A stretch of 64,000 nucleotides of DNA from Sphingobium sp. Cam5-1 (GCF_015693305.1 NZ_CP065138.1:1736001-1800000), one strand, 5' to 3'. Positions 25,479 through 34,476 are shown, counted from the stretch's first letter. The notes: generated from the letters alone by a model not told the origin. Made by a program: numbers and translations.

Positions 25479-27207
25479 TGTCCTTCTTCCCTTCTTTCAG
25501 GAGGTCGCGGACGACGAGGGCGGCACGATCCGGGTCCTGCTTCACGAAATTGCGGATGAGGTCGGCGCGCTGCGCATAGTCATAAGTGGAGGAGATCATG
25601 TCGAGCGTGACAGCCTGACCTCCGGCAGGGGCCACGCTGGCCTGCCGCCCAATCTCGGTCGAGATTTCGCGGCCGATCTTCTGACCCTGCGCAGCCATGT
25701 TGGCAGCGGCGGCTTCCTGAGCGGCGGCGCGGCGCTTGAGCAGCGGGCGGCCGATGCCGAAGATGACGAGCAGCGCGACGGCGAGGGCGGACAGGTTGCG
25801 CACCAGCGGCGAGACCCAGTCGGCCTCATACCAGGGGGTTTTGACTTCCTCCGCCTTCACGAAGCTGCGCGAGGACAGGGCGACCACGTCGCCACGCGCC
25901 TGATCGAAACCGACCGCGCCCTTCACCAGCGCTTCCAGAGCGGCGATTTCCTGCGCCGAACGAGGCTTGCCATCCGCGCCATTGTCGAGCGCGACAGCGA
26001 CCGACAGGCGCTTGACGGTGCCGACGGCATCCTTGGTGACCGACACTTCACGACCCAGCTCAAAGCTGCGGTTGAAGGTTTCCTCGGTCTTCATCGGCGC
26101 GCTCGCCGGGGTGGCGGGCTGATTGGCCTGCGTGCCCTGGCTGACGGCCTGGCCGTTGGGATTAGTCTGCGTGACGGTCGGGTTGACCGGCGCCTGATTG
26201 CTCAGCGCGCCCGGAACACCGCTTGCTTCGCCGCCAGCACCCTGACCGCGCGGATCGGATGCCCATGTCCCCTGCTCTGTGCGAAGGCGCGCCTCATCCT
26301 GCGGGAAGCTTTCGCGGGTCGCCTGGCGTTCGGCGAAATTGAGTTCGGCGCGCACCTCAGTCGAGAATTTGCCTTCGCCCAGGATGGGGGTCAGCAGCGC
26401 GATCACCGATTGGCGGTAGCGATCCTCGATCTTGCCCTGCACGGCCAGCTGACGATCATCGGCAGCGTTGCCGTCATTATTGCTGAGCAGGCGCCCATTC
26501 TGATCGACCAGCGAAATCTGGTCGGGGCTGAGTTCCGGCACCGAGGACGCGACGAGGTGAACGATCGCGCTTACCTGCGCGTCGGTCAACGTGCGACCCG
26601 ACGCAAGGCGGAGCATGATCGATGCCGAAGGCTTGGCACGATCCCGCAGGAAGACGCTGGGCGGCTCGACGGCGAGGTGAACCTTGGCGCTCTCAACGCT
26701 GTCGATCGCCTCGATCGTGCGGGCAAGGTCCATTTCGCGGGCCGAACGGAGCTTTTCGCCTTCGACGGCGCGCGATGCCCCCATCGGCAGGCTGTCGATC
26801 ATGCTGTTGCCGTCGGGCGCGCTCTTTGGCAGCCCCTGCGCGGCGAGCATCATCTTCGCCTTGAAATAATCGTCCTCGGCCACGGTCATTGCGCCCGACT
26901 TGTCGAAGTCATAGGCGAGGCCGTTCTGGTCCAGCACCTGCGCAACCGCCGATTTGTCGGCATCGGGCAGGCCGCGGAACAGGTCGCGCTGCGGCGGTTC
27001 GCGCAGCGCAAGCCATGCCGCGCCAGCCGTGGCGACGACGCCCAGCAGGCCAAGCAGCGGCAGGCTTTTCGCCACCGCAGGCTGCTTGATGAAGCCCGTG
27101 AAGCGCGCTTTGAGTGCATCGGCGCCCTTCGCGCCGCCGAAACCGGCGGAGCTGGTGGCGGGGAGGGCGGCGGCGCCGCCATCGAGGGTGAGTGCGTTCT
27201 CGCTCAT
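25471..27207 (-). CDS. fliF: Flagellar MS-ring protein FliF
   Basis: 578-aa ring protein and base of the flagellar motor in the inner membrane. Seen: N-terminal transmembrane helix (LLGLLGVVATAGAAWLAL), the YscJ/FliF ring-building domains (YFKAKMMLAAQGLPK, VHLAVEPPSVFLRDRAKPSASIMLRL in parts), a Gly/Asn/Gln-rich extracellular loop near residues 310-370, the second helix (NLSALAVALLVIFGIGRPL) and a C-terminal FliG-binding tail. Lies 3 bp after fliE. Confidence 0.96.
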   Translation of the reverse strand: MSENALTLDGGAAALPATSSAGFGGAKGADALKARFTGFIKQPAVAKSLPLLGLLGVVATAGAAWLALREPPQRDLFRGLPDADKSAVAQVLDQNGLAYDFDKSGAMTVAEDDYFKAKMMLAAQGLPKSAPDGNSMIDSLPMGASRAVEGEKLRSAREMDLARTIEAIDSVESAKVHLAVEPPSVFLRDRAKPSASIMLRLASGRTLTDAQVSAIVHLVASSVPELSPDQISLVDQNGRLLSNNDGNAADDRQLAVQGKIEDRYRQSVIALLTPILGEGKFSTEVRAELNFAERQATRESFPQDEARLRTEQGTWASDPRGQGAGGEASGVPGALSNQAPVNPTVTQTNPNGQAVSQGTQANQPATPASAPMKTEETFNRSFELGREVSVTKDAVGTVKRLSVAVALDNGADGKPRSAQEIAALEALVKGAVGFDQARGDVVALSSRSFVKAEEVKTPWYEADWVSPLVRNLSALAVALLVIFGIGRPLLKRRAAAQEAAAANMAAQGQKIGREISTEIGRQASVAPAGGQAVTLDMISSTYDYAQRADLIRNFVKQDPDRAALVVRDLLKEGKKDNG

Positions 27208-27210
27208 GGA

Positions 27211-27570
27211 TTATACCGGCATGCTCATGATGTCCTTATAAGCGGACAGGAGTTTGTTGCGGACCTGAAGGGTCGCTTCGAAGCTGACCGAAGCCTGCTG
27301 CTTGGCCAGCATGACGGCGGCGATGTCAGTCGTTTCGCCCCGTTCGAAGGCGGAAGCCGCCTCCCCAGCCTGGCTCTGCAGGCCGTTCACCTGCTGGAGC
27401 GCGGAGTTGAGCGCTTCGGTGAAGCCGCCGGGCTTCGTGCCCTCGGCCCCGCCAACACCCACACCGCCGCCGACCGTGCCGGTCTGGGCAACGTCGCGCA
27501 GGGCGGCGTTCTTCTGAAGGATGGCGTTGCGTATCGCCATCACGCTGTCAGTCGGGGAAATGCTGGTCAT
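27211..27570 (-). CDS. fliE: Flagellar hook-basal body adaptor FliE
   Basis: 119-aa protein linking the MS ring to the rod; one of the first export substrates. Seen: GGFTEALNSALQQVNGLQSQAGEAASAFERGE and the C-terminal signature AVMLAKQQASVSFEATLQVRNKLLSAYKDIMSMPV read in parts. A Gly/Val-rich stretch near residue 35 is extra. Begins 12 bp after the regulator gene, so it is the first structural gene of the operon. Confidence 0.95.
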   Translation of the reverse strand: MTSISPTDSVMAIRNAILQKNAALRDVAQTGTVGGGVGVGGAEGTKPGGFTEALNSALQQVNGLQSQAGEAASAFERGETTDIAAVMLAKQQASVSFEATLQVRNKLLSAYKDIMSMPV

Positions 27571-27582
27571 GCCTTACCTCCC

Positions 27583-28821
27583 TCAAGCCGCTGCAAGTTC
27601 GCGCATCTCGGCAAGCCGGTAGCGCAGGGTGCGTTCTGAAATGCCAAGCTTGGCGGCGGCAGCGGCGCGGTGGCCGTCCGTCTCACGCAGCGCGGCGCGA
27701 ACTGCCTCCAGTTTCGACTGGTGAGCGACGTCGCGCAGGCGAACCGGCTCGACCGGGGCAGGCGCGCCCACGACACGCAGCTGGGGCGCGCTGGCGATGT
27801 GCAGGTCGTCTGCGTCGATCCGCTCGCCATCGCGCAGCACGATGGCGCGCTGAAGCACATTGCCCAGCTCACGGGCATTGCCGGGCCAGACATGGGCGGC
27901 CAGCTTTTCCAGCGCGGCGGCGGTCGGCCAGACGAAATCCTGATGACGCAGCAGCATGGCGGCGGCGATCGCGGTCACGTCGCCAGCACGCTCGGCCAGC
28001 GGACGCAGTTCCAGCGGCATGACGTTGAGACGCCAGTAAAGATCTTCACGGAAGCGGCCAGCAGCGACTTCGGCGGCGAGGTCACGGTTGCAGGCGGCGA
28101 TGATGCGGACATTGACCGGCACCGGATGGGTCGCGCCGACGGGCAGGATTTCGCCTTCCTGCAGAGCGCGCAGCAGCTTTGCCTGAAGCGGCAGCGGCAG
28201 TTCGGCGATTTCGTCGAGGAAAAGCGTGCCGCCATCAGCCGCCAGGAACAGGCCGTCCGAAGCATTGGCCGCGCCAGTGAAGCTGCCCTTCTTGTGACCG
28301 AACAGCATCGCTTCCATCATGGTTTCAGGAAGCGCGGCGCAGTTGACGGCGATAAAGTCGTGGGAAATGCGGCCCGACTGCGCATGAAGGAAACGGGCCA
28401 TGCCTTCCTTACCCGTGCCGGTGTCGCCCTGGATCAGGACGGTGGCGTCGCTGCGCGCAACCCGGCCAGCCAGCGTCATCAGGCGGGTGCTGGCGGCGTC
28501 ACCTACTGCCGGGACGCTCGCGGGACGGGCCAGCTCAGCGATCAGGGCAAAGGCGAAGGCCATGTCTTCAAGACCGAATGCCACGCGGGCGGGCAGGCCG
28601 TTGGCGGCAGGCACAAGCGAAGGCGTGCCGTCGATCATGTTGATCAGGATGTCGCGATGGGTGGCATGGCCGATCTCGGTCGCCAGCAGCACGCGACGAT
28701 CATCACGCTCACGCGGGCTTTGCGCATCGACAATGCGTACCATGTAAAAGGCATTTTCCAGCCAGTGCTGCAGGCCCGGAACGAGGGCGCAGACTCCTCG
28801 GCTGACGTCTAACGATGCCAT
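27583..28821 (-). CDS. flbD: Sigma-54-dependent flagellar transcription activator (FlbD/FleQ type)
   Basis: 412-aa NtrC-family regulator expected to drive the sigma-54 flagellar promoters. Seen: an N-terminal region of about 100 residues without clear receiver-domain Asp and Lys, the AAA+ domain with Walker A GDTGTGKE, a sigma-54 contact loop reading GSFTGA rather than GAFTGA, Walker B GGTLFLDEI, the arginine-finger region, and a C-terminal Fis-type helix-turn-helix (AAAAAKLGISERTLRYRLAE). First gene of the fli operon, divergent from the flagellin gene. Start at ATG 28821 with GGGGA upstream. The name flbD is by family and context. Confidence 0.88.
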   Translation of the reverse strand: MASLDVSRGVCALVPGLQHWLENAFYMVRIVDAQSPRERDDRRVLLATEIGHATHRDILINMIDGTPSLVPAANGLPARVAFGLEDMAFAFALIAELARPASVPAVGDAASTRLMTLAGRVARSDATVLIQGDTGTGKEGMARFLHAQSGRISHDFIAVNCAALPETMMEAMLFGHKKGSFTGAANASDGLFLAADGGTLFLDEIAELPLPLQAKLLRALQEGEILPVGATHPVPVNVRIIAACNRDLAAEVAAGRFREDLYWRLNVMPLELRPLAERAGDVTAIAAAMLLRHQDFVWPTAAALEKLAAHVWPGNARELGNVLQRAIVLRDGERIDADDLHIASAPQLRVVGAPAPVEPVRLRDVAHQSKLEAVRAALRETDGHRAAAAAKLGISERTLRYRLAEMRELAAA

Positions 28822-28904
28822 GAAAGTCCCCAATCATTTTGGCCGGATTGTGCCCCCGCACGTTCCAACCCCCTTCGATGCCCTTACAAATGCCCTTCGC
28901 ATGG

Positions 28905-28919
28905 TTATCATCTGGTTAA
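28905..28919 (-). promoter_or_regulatory. Candidate CtrA-binding site upstream of flbD
   Basis: On the minus strand TTAA-N7-ATAA, one base from the CtrA consensus TTAA-N7-TTAA, with a CC after each half as in TTAACC half-sites. It is 84 bp before the flbD start. CtrA controls early flagellar genes in several alphaproteobacteria; its use here is inferred. Confidence 0.4.
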
Positions 28920-28921
28920 TG

Positions 28922-28938
28922 CGGCAATAACCTTGCCG
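28922..28938. promoter_or_regulatory. CGGCAA/TTGCCG palindrome between flbD and flagellin genes
   Basis: CGGCAA-TAACC-TTGCCG. Similar palindromes lie upstream of the flgB sigma-54 promoter. With its 5-bp centre it also satisfies GG-N10-GC on both strands, so it could be a weak sigma-54 promoter, an activator site, or both; FlbD autoregulation is one reading. Confidence 0.5.
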
Positions 28939-29060
28939 GTCGGCGGCAATTTTCTTCCGCATTTGCCTTCTTCTGCGGCCCCCTCTTCAAAAACATGCGC
29001 AGGCAAGCCTCCGTTTTTCCTCGGTTTTTAAGATTCAGAAGAAAAAATCGCGCTCAGCCC

Positions 29061-29087
29061 TAAAAGCTTTTTTCGCGCCGCCGTTAT
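29061..29087 (+). promoter_or_regulatory. Sigma-28 (FliA) promoter of the flagellin gene
   Basis: TAAA (29061-29064), 15 nt, then GCCGTTAT (29080-29087), close to the consensus TAAA-N15-GCCGATAA. It leaves a leader of about 55 nt before the ATG at 29151, with AAAGGGAA as ribosome-binding site. Confidence 0.8.
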
Positions 29088-29150
29088 CCCCTTTCGAGGC
29101 CGCAAGCATCCTGATGGCAGCGACCTGATAGGACATAGAAAGGGAATATC

Positions 29151-29978
29151 ATGACTGTTATCGGAACCAACTCTTCTGCTCTGCGCGCCGCCAACGCTTC
29201 GGCTCTCGCAGGCAAGTCGCTGAGCACCGCCATGGAGCGTCTGTCGAGCGGCAAGCGCATCAACAGCGCCAAGGACGACGCAGCAGGCCTCGCGATCAGC
29301 TCGCAGATGACCTCGCAGATCAAGGGCATGACCCAGGGCATCCGCAACGCCAATGACGGTATCTCGCTGGCCCAGACGGCGGAAGGCGCGCTCGGCGAAG
29401 TCGCCAACATGCTGCAGCGCATCCGCGAACTGGCCGTCCAGTCGAAGTCGGAAACCTACTCGGCCACCGATCGCACCAACCTGAACGCTGAAGCGACCGC
29501 GCTGAAGACGCAGATCACGAGCGTCCTCGCCACAACCGAATTCAACGGCGTCCGCATCTTCAACAGCGCGGCTGGCGCAACCTACACTGCCAAAGCGGGC
29601 AACGTGAACATTCAGGCTGGCGCCAATTCCGGCGACGTGGTGAACATCGCTTTCGCGGCACTGACCAACCTTGCTTCTTCGGACGTCAGCACGACGACCG
29701 GCGCGGCAACCGCCCTGACCGACGTCGACACCATGCTGAAGGATGTCGCAACGACCCGCGCTTCGCTCGGTGCTGCTCAGAACCAGCTGGAATCGACGGT
29801 CAATGGTCTGACCAACAACATCACCAATCTCTCTGACGCCCGCAGCCGCATCGAAGACGCCGACTTCTCGGCCGAAACGACCGCCCTCGCCAAGGCGCAG
29901 ATCCTGAACCAGGCTTCGACGGCGATGCTCGCTCAGGCGAACCAGAGCCAGCAGAACGTCCTGAAGCTGATCCAGTAA
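29151..29978 (+). CDS. fliC: Flagellin
   Basis: 275-aa filament subunit, exported by the flagellar system. Seen: the N-terminal D0/D1 helices ([39 protein letters not shown]) and the C-terminal D1/D0 helices ([43 protein letters not shown]), with only a short central variable part, so the outer D2/D3 domains are minimal. Single-gene unit with a sigma-28 promoter and two hairpins downstream. No second flagellin gene is in the window. Confidence 0.97.
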   Translation: MTVIGTNSSALRAANASALAGKSLSTAMERLSSGKRINSAKDDAAGLAISSQMTSQIKGMTQGIRNANDGISLAQTAEGALGEVANMLQRIRELAVQSKSETYSATDRTNLNAEATALKTQITSVLATTEFNGVRIFNSAAGATYTAKAGNVNIQAGANSGDVVNIAFAALTNLASSDVSTTTGAATALTDVDTMLKDVATTRASLGAAQNQLESTVNGLTNNITNLSDARSRIEDADFSAETTALAKAQILNQASTAMLAQANQSQQNVLKLIQ

Positions 29979-30036
29979 TCTGGAATAGCTGAACTGACAG
30001 GCGGGGTATTGGTCACCTGACAGCCAGTCACGGGAA

Positions 30037-30068
30037 CCCGGCGCATCAACAGTCCCCACCGCGCCGGG
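30037..30068 (+). terminator. Hairpin 1 downstream of flagellin gene
   Basis: CCCGGCGC (30037-30044) pairs with GCGCCGGG (30061-30068) across a 16-nt loop. No T-run; may stabilise the mRNA 3' end. Confidence 0.45.
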
Positions 30069-30099
30069 CAACCACCTTCGATCAAACGGCCAGCATATC

Positions 30100-30129
30100 G
30101 AAGCCTCCGTCCCCCCGGGCGGAGGCTTC
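30100..30129 (+). terminator. Hairpin 2 downstream of flagellin gene
   Basis: Perfect 10-bp stem GAAGCCTCCG/CGGAGGCTTC with a C/G-rich 10-nt loop, followed by ACCGCATTTT. The likely terminator of the flagellin transcript. Confidence 0.65.
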
Positions 30130-30187
30130 ACCGCATTTTGGTCCGCTCAGGCTTGCAATATGCGGTCATGCGCCCATCATTACGGTC

Positions 30188-31672
30188 ATGATGAAGATCG
30201 ACCGGCGCGCGATGATCGCCGCCTCAGGCGCCACCCTTCTCCTGCCCGGATCGGCCCTGGCCCAGCAGGGGCGCGAGCGCTTTTCATGGAATATGGTGAT
30301 CGCTCGCGCCCAAAGGCTCGCGCGGCAGCCCTATCGGGAAACGCCGCATCATCCCGGCGCACGCAAGGTCGACTATGATGCCCTCTACAAAGCGCGCTTC
30401 CGCGAAGACCGGACCATCTGGGGCAATTTGCCCGGCGACACGGGGGTTCAGCTTTTCCCGTTGAGCGCCTCGGCCGAACAGCCAGTGGAAATCGAGCTGG
30501 TCGAAAACGGCCGCGCCGTGCCCCTGCGATACGATCCGACGATGTTCGACGCCCCCGCGGACAATGCGGTGCAACAGCTGGGGCCGGACGCAGGCTATGC
30601 CGGGTTTCGCGTCATGAATGCCGCTCGCAATGGCGACTGGCTGTCCTTCCTCGGGGCCAGCTATTTCCGCTCCCCCGGCGCCTCCAAGCAGTTCGGCCTG
30701 TCCGCCCGTGCGATCGCCATCAACACCAGCATACAGGGCAAGGAGGAATTCCCCCGCTTCACCCATTTCTGGCTGGAGCGCACCGGCCGCAGCAGTATCA
30801 CCATCTATGCCCTGCTCGACGGCGCCTCCATAACCGGGGCCTATCGCTTCGTAAGCGAGCTGACCTCGCAGGGCGTGCGGCAGGATGTGGACACCGCCCT
30901 GTTCCCCCGCCGCGCAATTGCCGAACTTGGGCTGATGCCGATGACCAGCATGTTCTGGTATGATCAGGCAAGCCGCGCGTCGCGCACCGACTGGCGCCCG
31001 GAAATCCATGATTCCGACCTGCTCGCGATCGGCAGCGCCGATGGCACGACCCATGCGCGTCCGCTTATCAATCCGTCCGCCCCGCGCGTCGACGCCTTCA
31101 CCGAACGCAATCCGCAGGGCTTCGGCCTGATGCAGCGGGACCGGAATTTCGACCATTATCAGGATGACGGCGTTTTCTACGAGCGTCGCCCCTCGCTCTG
31201 GGCATCGTCGCGCAAGCCATTGGGTGCCGGGCAAGTGCGGCTCTATGAATTTCCCACCACCAGCGAGTATGTCGATAATGTCTGCGCTTATTGGACCCCG
31301 GCGGCGGCGGTGCGCGCGGGCGGCAGGATCGATGCCAGCTACCGGCTGGACTGGTCGTCCGCGGGTGGACCGGCGAACAGCGGCGCGGTGCTCGCCAACA
31401 TCTGGACCGGACAGGCGAACGAAGCGGGCGTGGACCGCCTGATCCTCGACTTTTCCGGCGTTGCGCAAGATGCACGGCCGGACATCTGGGTCGATGCGGC
31501 TGGCGCTGCATTGATCAGGAAGGGCGGCTATCCGGTCCTGCATCAGCCCGGCCTCTTCCGTGTCGCCCTCGATCTGCGGCGGGATGGCGGCAAAGCGGCC
31601 GATATCCGGGTTCAGCTTCGCTCCGGCAATACCGCGCTCAGCGAATATGTGCATTATCCGCTAGGCGCTTGA
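30188..31672 (+). CDS. opgG: Periplasmic glucan biosynthesis protein OpgG/OpgD
   Basis: 494-aa periplasmic protein needed to build osmoregulated periplasmic glucans with OpgH. Seen: a Tat-type signal (DRRAMIAASGATLLLPGSALA), then the MdoG fold blocks YDALYKARFREDRTIWG, FRVMNAARNGDWLSFLGASYFR in parts, SMFWYDQASRASRTDWRPEIHDSDLL, and QRDRNFDHYQDDGVFYERRPSLW. The Tat signal is more typical of OpgD-type paralogues. Located 60 bp before opgH on the same strand, inside the flagellar region, which is an uncommon place for it. Confidence 0.93.
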   Translation: MMKIDRRAMIAASGATLLLPGSALAQQGRERFSWNMVIARAQRLARQPYRETPHHPGARKVDYDALYKARFREDRTIWGNLPGDTGVQLFPLSASAEQPVEIELVENGRAVPLRYDPTMFDAPADNAVQQLGPDAGYAGFRVMNAARNGDWLSFLGASYFRSPGASKQFGLSARAIAINTSIQGKEEFPRFTHFWLERTGRSSITIYALLDGASITGAYRFVSELTSQGVRQDVDTALFPRRAIAELGLMPMTSMFWYDQASRASRTDWRPEIHDSDLLAIGSADGTTHARPLINPSAPRVDAFTERNPQGFGLMQRDRNFDHYQDDGVFYERRPSLWASSRKPLGAGQVRLYEFPTTSEYVDNVCAYWTPAAAVRAGGRIDASYRLDWSSAGGPANSGAVLANIWTGQANEAGVDRLILDFSGVAQDARPDIWVDAAGAALIRKGGYPVLHQPGLFRVALDLRRDGGKAADIRVQLRSGNTALSEYVHYPLGA

Positions 31673-31732
31673 AGAAACCGGCGAAGACCGGGCGCGTTGC
31701 GTCCGTTACGATCACAGAACGGAAACACAAAG

Positions 31733-33616
31733 ATGGCAATCAGTGGCGGACAGACGAGCGGCGAAGCGGCGCAAGCCGTTGCGCGCGGGTTCGAGCATGT
31801 GCCCGCCGAAATGCCCCTCGCCATGCCGGAACAGGATTTCCGGGAACATCCGCGTGACTTCCCCCATCGGCCGCTGAATATCGACCAATGGGCGCGGCGC
31901 ATGCTGGTCGTGCTGCTGGCTTTACTCCCCGCCTCCATTGCGGCTCATGAGATGCGGCGGTCGATTGGTCTGGACGGCATTTCGCTATGGGAAGGCGTCT
32001 ATCTCGCGCTCTTCATTCCGCTGTTCGCGTGGATCGCCTTCGGCTTTGCGACCAGCCTGATCGGCTTCCTCACCCTTACCTTGGGCAAGGGCCCAAGCGC
32101 CCAACCCCATCGCGCGCTGTTCGCTAGTCCGATCCGGGGCCGCACCGCCGTGCTTCTACCCGTCTGTAATGAGGATTTCCTGGGCGTCATGGGCCGCCTG
32201 TCGTTCATGGAACGCTCGCTGGCGCAGGTCATGGGCCATGAACGCTTCGAATTCTTCATCCTGAGCGATTCCAACCCCGCCAATGGCGAGATTGAGCGCC
32301 AGGCCTATCTGGAAATGCGCAAGGGCTTCTCGCGCCCCGTCCATTATCGCCGACGCGCGCTCAACATCGGGCGTAAGCCGGGCAACATCGCCGAATGGGT
32401 GCAGCGTTTCGGTGGCGGCTATGACTATATGATCGTGCTGGACGCAGACAGCGTGATGAGCGGCCAGACCATGGCGCGCCTAGCGCTGGACATGGAACGC
32501 CACCCGCATGTCGGCCTGATCCAGACAGTGCCGACGGTCGTCGGCGCGACGACCTTCTTCGCGCGCTGGCAGCAGTTCGCCAGCCGCCTGTTCGGCCCCA
32601 TTTCCGCTGCGGGCATGATCTGGTGGGCAGGGTCCGAAGGCATGTTCTGGGGGCATAATGCGATCCTGCGGACCAAGGCGTTCGCACAAAGCTGCGGCCT
32701 GCCCGAATTGCCCGGACGCGCGCCATTTGGCGGCCATATCATGAGCCATGACATGATCGAGGCCGCGCTGCTTCGCCGCCGTGGCTGGGACGTGCACATG
32801 GTCATGGCCGATGACAGTTTCGAGGAATTTCCCCCTTCCCTGCCCGACCTGGCGACCCGCGACCGACGCTGGTGCCAGGGCAATATCCAGCATGTGCCGC
32901 TCATCCCCCGGATCAGGGGATTGCATCTGGTCAGCCGCTTCCAGCTGCTGGTCGGCGCTTCAGCCTATTGCACGTCGCCGCTCTGGCTCGCGCTGATGCT
33001 CGTGGTGCTGGGCGGTGCACTGGCTGGCGTCTGGCCGCCGAGCGCGATCCTGCCATCGGGCGGCCTGCTGGCGCTGACGGCGGTGCTGCTGTTCGGTCCA
33101 AAGCTGCTGGCGATGGGGTGGGCGATGGCCGACCCCGCCCGCCGCATCGGCTTTGGCGGAGCAGCCCGCATGAGCCGGGGAGTCATCGCCGACATCGCGC
33201 TTTCGATCCTGATGGCGCCCGTCAGCATGTTGACCCAGACGATCAACCTATTCGGCATATTGATGGGCCGGAAAAGCAGCTGGAGCGGCCAAATCCGCGA
33301 CCGCGACGGCATGTCGATCACCAGCGCCATCTGGCTATTCAAATATCATATCATGCTGGGCGGTTTGCTAACCGTGCTGGCGATCAGGGGCGGTACGTCC
33401 GTCGGGTGGATCATGCCGGTGGTCGCGGGCCTGGTGCTGGCACCTGTCCTTGCCGCTGTCACTGCGCGCAAGGATTTGGGGCAGAAGGCCGAACGCAGCG
33501 GGCTGTTCCAGGTGGCAGAGCCATGGTGGCGGGCACAAAGCTATCGTCCACCGCACTATCCCGAGCAGGTCCGGGGGGCGGCTCCGCTTCAGCAGGCGGT
33601 CGCGAACGATCGTTAG
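31733..33616 (+). CDS. opgH: Glucan glucosyltransferase OpgH
   Basis: 627-aa inner-membrane GT2-family glucosyltransferase that polymerises UDP-glucose into the periplasmic glucan backbone. Seen: N-terminal transmembrane helices (LVVLLALLPASIAAHEM), the catalytic domain with VLLPVCNED, VLDADSVMSG (DxD-type), and the acceptor motif RRWCQGN (QxxRW-like), then several C-terminal transmembrane helices. ATG 31733 chosen over an in-frame start at 31697. Followed by a family B repeat before the convergent fliA. Confidence 0.95.
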   Translation: MAISGGQTSGEAAQAVARGFEHVPAEMPLAMPEQDFREHPRDFPHRPLNIDQWARRMLVVLLALLPASIAAHEMRRSIGLDGISLWEGVYLALFIPLFAWIAFGFATSLIGFLTLTLGKGPSAQPHRALFASPIRGRTAVLLPVCNEDFLGVMGRLSFMERSLAQVMGHERFEFFILSDSNPANGEIERQAYLEMRKGFSRPVHYRRRALNIGRKPGNIAEWVQRFGGGYDYMIVLDADSVMSGQTMARLALDMERHPHVGLIQTVPTVVGATTFFARWQQFASRLFGPISAAGMIWWAGSEGMFWGHNAILRTKAFAQSCGLPELPGRAPFGGHIMSHDMIEAALLRRRGWDVHMVMADDSFEEFPPSLPDLATRDRRWCQGNIQHVPLIPRIRGLHLVSRFQLLVGASAYCTSPLWLALMLVVLGGALAGVWPPSAILPSGGLLALTAVLLFGPKLLAMGWAMADPARRIGFGGAARMSRGVIADIALSILMAPVSMLTQTINLFGILMGRKSSWSGQIRDRDGMSITSAIWLFKYHIMLGGLLTVLAIRGGTSVGWIMPVVAGLVLAPVLAAVTARKDLGQKAERSGLFQVAEPWWRAQSYRPPHYPEQVRGAAPLQQAVANDR

Positions 33617-33623
33617 CAAACAT

Positions 33624-33725
33624 CGTCATGCCAGCGACCCGGAGGGCGGCGTCAGCCAACGCTGGCATCTCAGGCGAGAGCAAGCGACATAGCCTCACGA
33701 GATCTCAGCTTTCGCTGGGATGACG
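33624..33725. repeat. Palindromic repeat, family B, copy 1 (divergent)
   Basis: Arms CGTCATGCCAGCG and CGCTGGGATGACG enclose about 75 bp; the centre contains CAACGCTGGCATCTCAGG and CACGAGATCTCAG. It lies between convergent opgH and fliA ends. Confidence 0.75.
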
Positions 33726-33731
33726 CATATG

Positions 33732-34463
33732 TCAGTCCCACTCGCGTAATTTCTCGCGCAGCTTATCCAATGCAGCTTTCTTAATCTGGCAGACCCGCGC
33801 CGCGCCAATATCCAGCGCCTGGCCGATTTCCTCCAGGTTCAATTCCTCAACAAAATAGAGCTGCAACACCAGCGCCTCACGCTGCGGCAGTTCGCCGATG
33901 CAATTGGCGAGCGCGGCTTTCAGTGACTCTCGCTCCATCACATCGTCGGCGCGGTCTTCCACATCGGCGAACCACATGGACTGGTCGGAATAGACCTCAT
34001 CCATGCTGGTGTGTTGCACCATCTCGCATCCATCGGCGAGCTCGCGATAGGCGGCGGCCTCCATGCCCATTGCCGCTGCCATCTCGGCTTCCAGCGGGGC
34101 GCGGCGCAATTGCTGTTCCAGCCGGTTGCGGACCGCAGCCAGCTGCTTGCGGTTCGCCATCGCCGACCGGGCGATCGTCGCGCCGCGTCGCAGATGGTCG
34201 ATCATCGCCCCACGCACGCGCATCTGCGCATAGGAGGCGAAACCCAGGCCGCGATCCTCAAAACCGTTGGCCGCCTCGACCAGCGCAACCATGCCGATCT
34301 GCAACAGGTCTTCAACCTCCACCGCGCTCGATACGCGGCCATGCACATGCCACGCAATCTTGCGCACCAGCGGCATATAGCGCCGGGCGAGCTGCTCGGG
34401 ACTGTTGTTCGACCGGCCGTAGGTATTGACGTCGGAACCGGCGATGACCTTCTTCATGAACAT
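33732..34463 (-). CDS. fliA: Flagellar sigma factor FliA (sigma-28)
   Basis: 243-aa sigma-70-family factor for late flagellar genes. Seen: region 2 (YMPLVRKIAWHVHGR, VEVEDLLQIGMVALVEAA, FASYAQMRVRGAMIDHLR), region 3 (QLAAVRNRLEQQLRRAPLEAEMA) and region 4 (LPQREALVLQLYFVEELNLEEIG, VCQIKKAALDKLRE in parts). It lies 13 bp after flhA with GAGGA at the flhA stop, so it is translated from the flhA transcript. Its likely targets here are the fliC and fliD promoters, and its partner anti-sigma factor FlgM is encoded at 38 kb. Confidence 0.95.
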   Translation of the reverse strand: MFMKKVIAGSDVNTYGRSNNSPEQLARRYMPLVRKIAWHVHGRVSSAVEVEDLLQIGMVALVEAANGFEDRGLGFASYAQMRVRGAMIDHLRRGATIARSAMANRKQLAAVRNRLEQQLRRAPLEAEMAAAMGMEAAAYRELADGCEMVQHTSMDEVYSDQSMWFADVEDRADDVMERESLKAALANCIGELPQREALVLQLYFVEELNLEEIGQALDIGAARVCQIKKAALDKLREKLREWD

Positions 34464-34476
34464 GGGTCAGTTATCC

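Larger units (their letters stand above)
28822..29150. other. 329-bp divergent regulatory region between flbD and the flagellin gene
   Basis: No gene was seen in either direction. It contains a CtrA-like site and a GGCAA/TTGCC palindrome on the regulator side and a sigma-28 promoter on the flagellin side, plus C- and T-rich stretches without recognised function. Confidence 0.7.

Noticed and set aside
25435..27639. 734-codon plus-strand open frame opposite fliG-fliF-fliE
   Set aside because: A mirror frame of high-GC coding DNA; the translated protein has no domain, and the opposite strand encodes clear flagellar genes.
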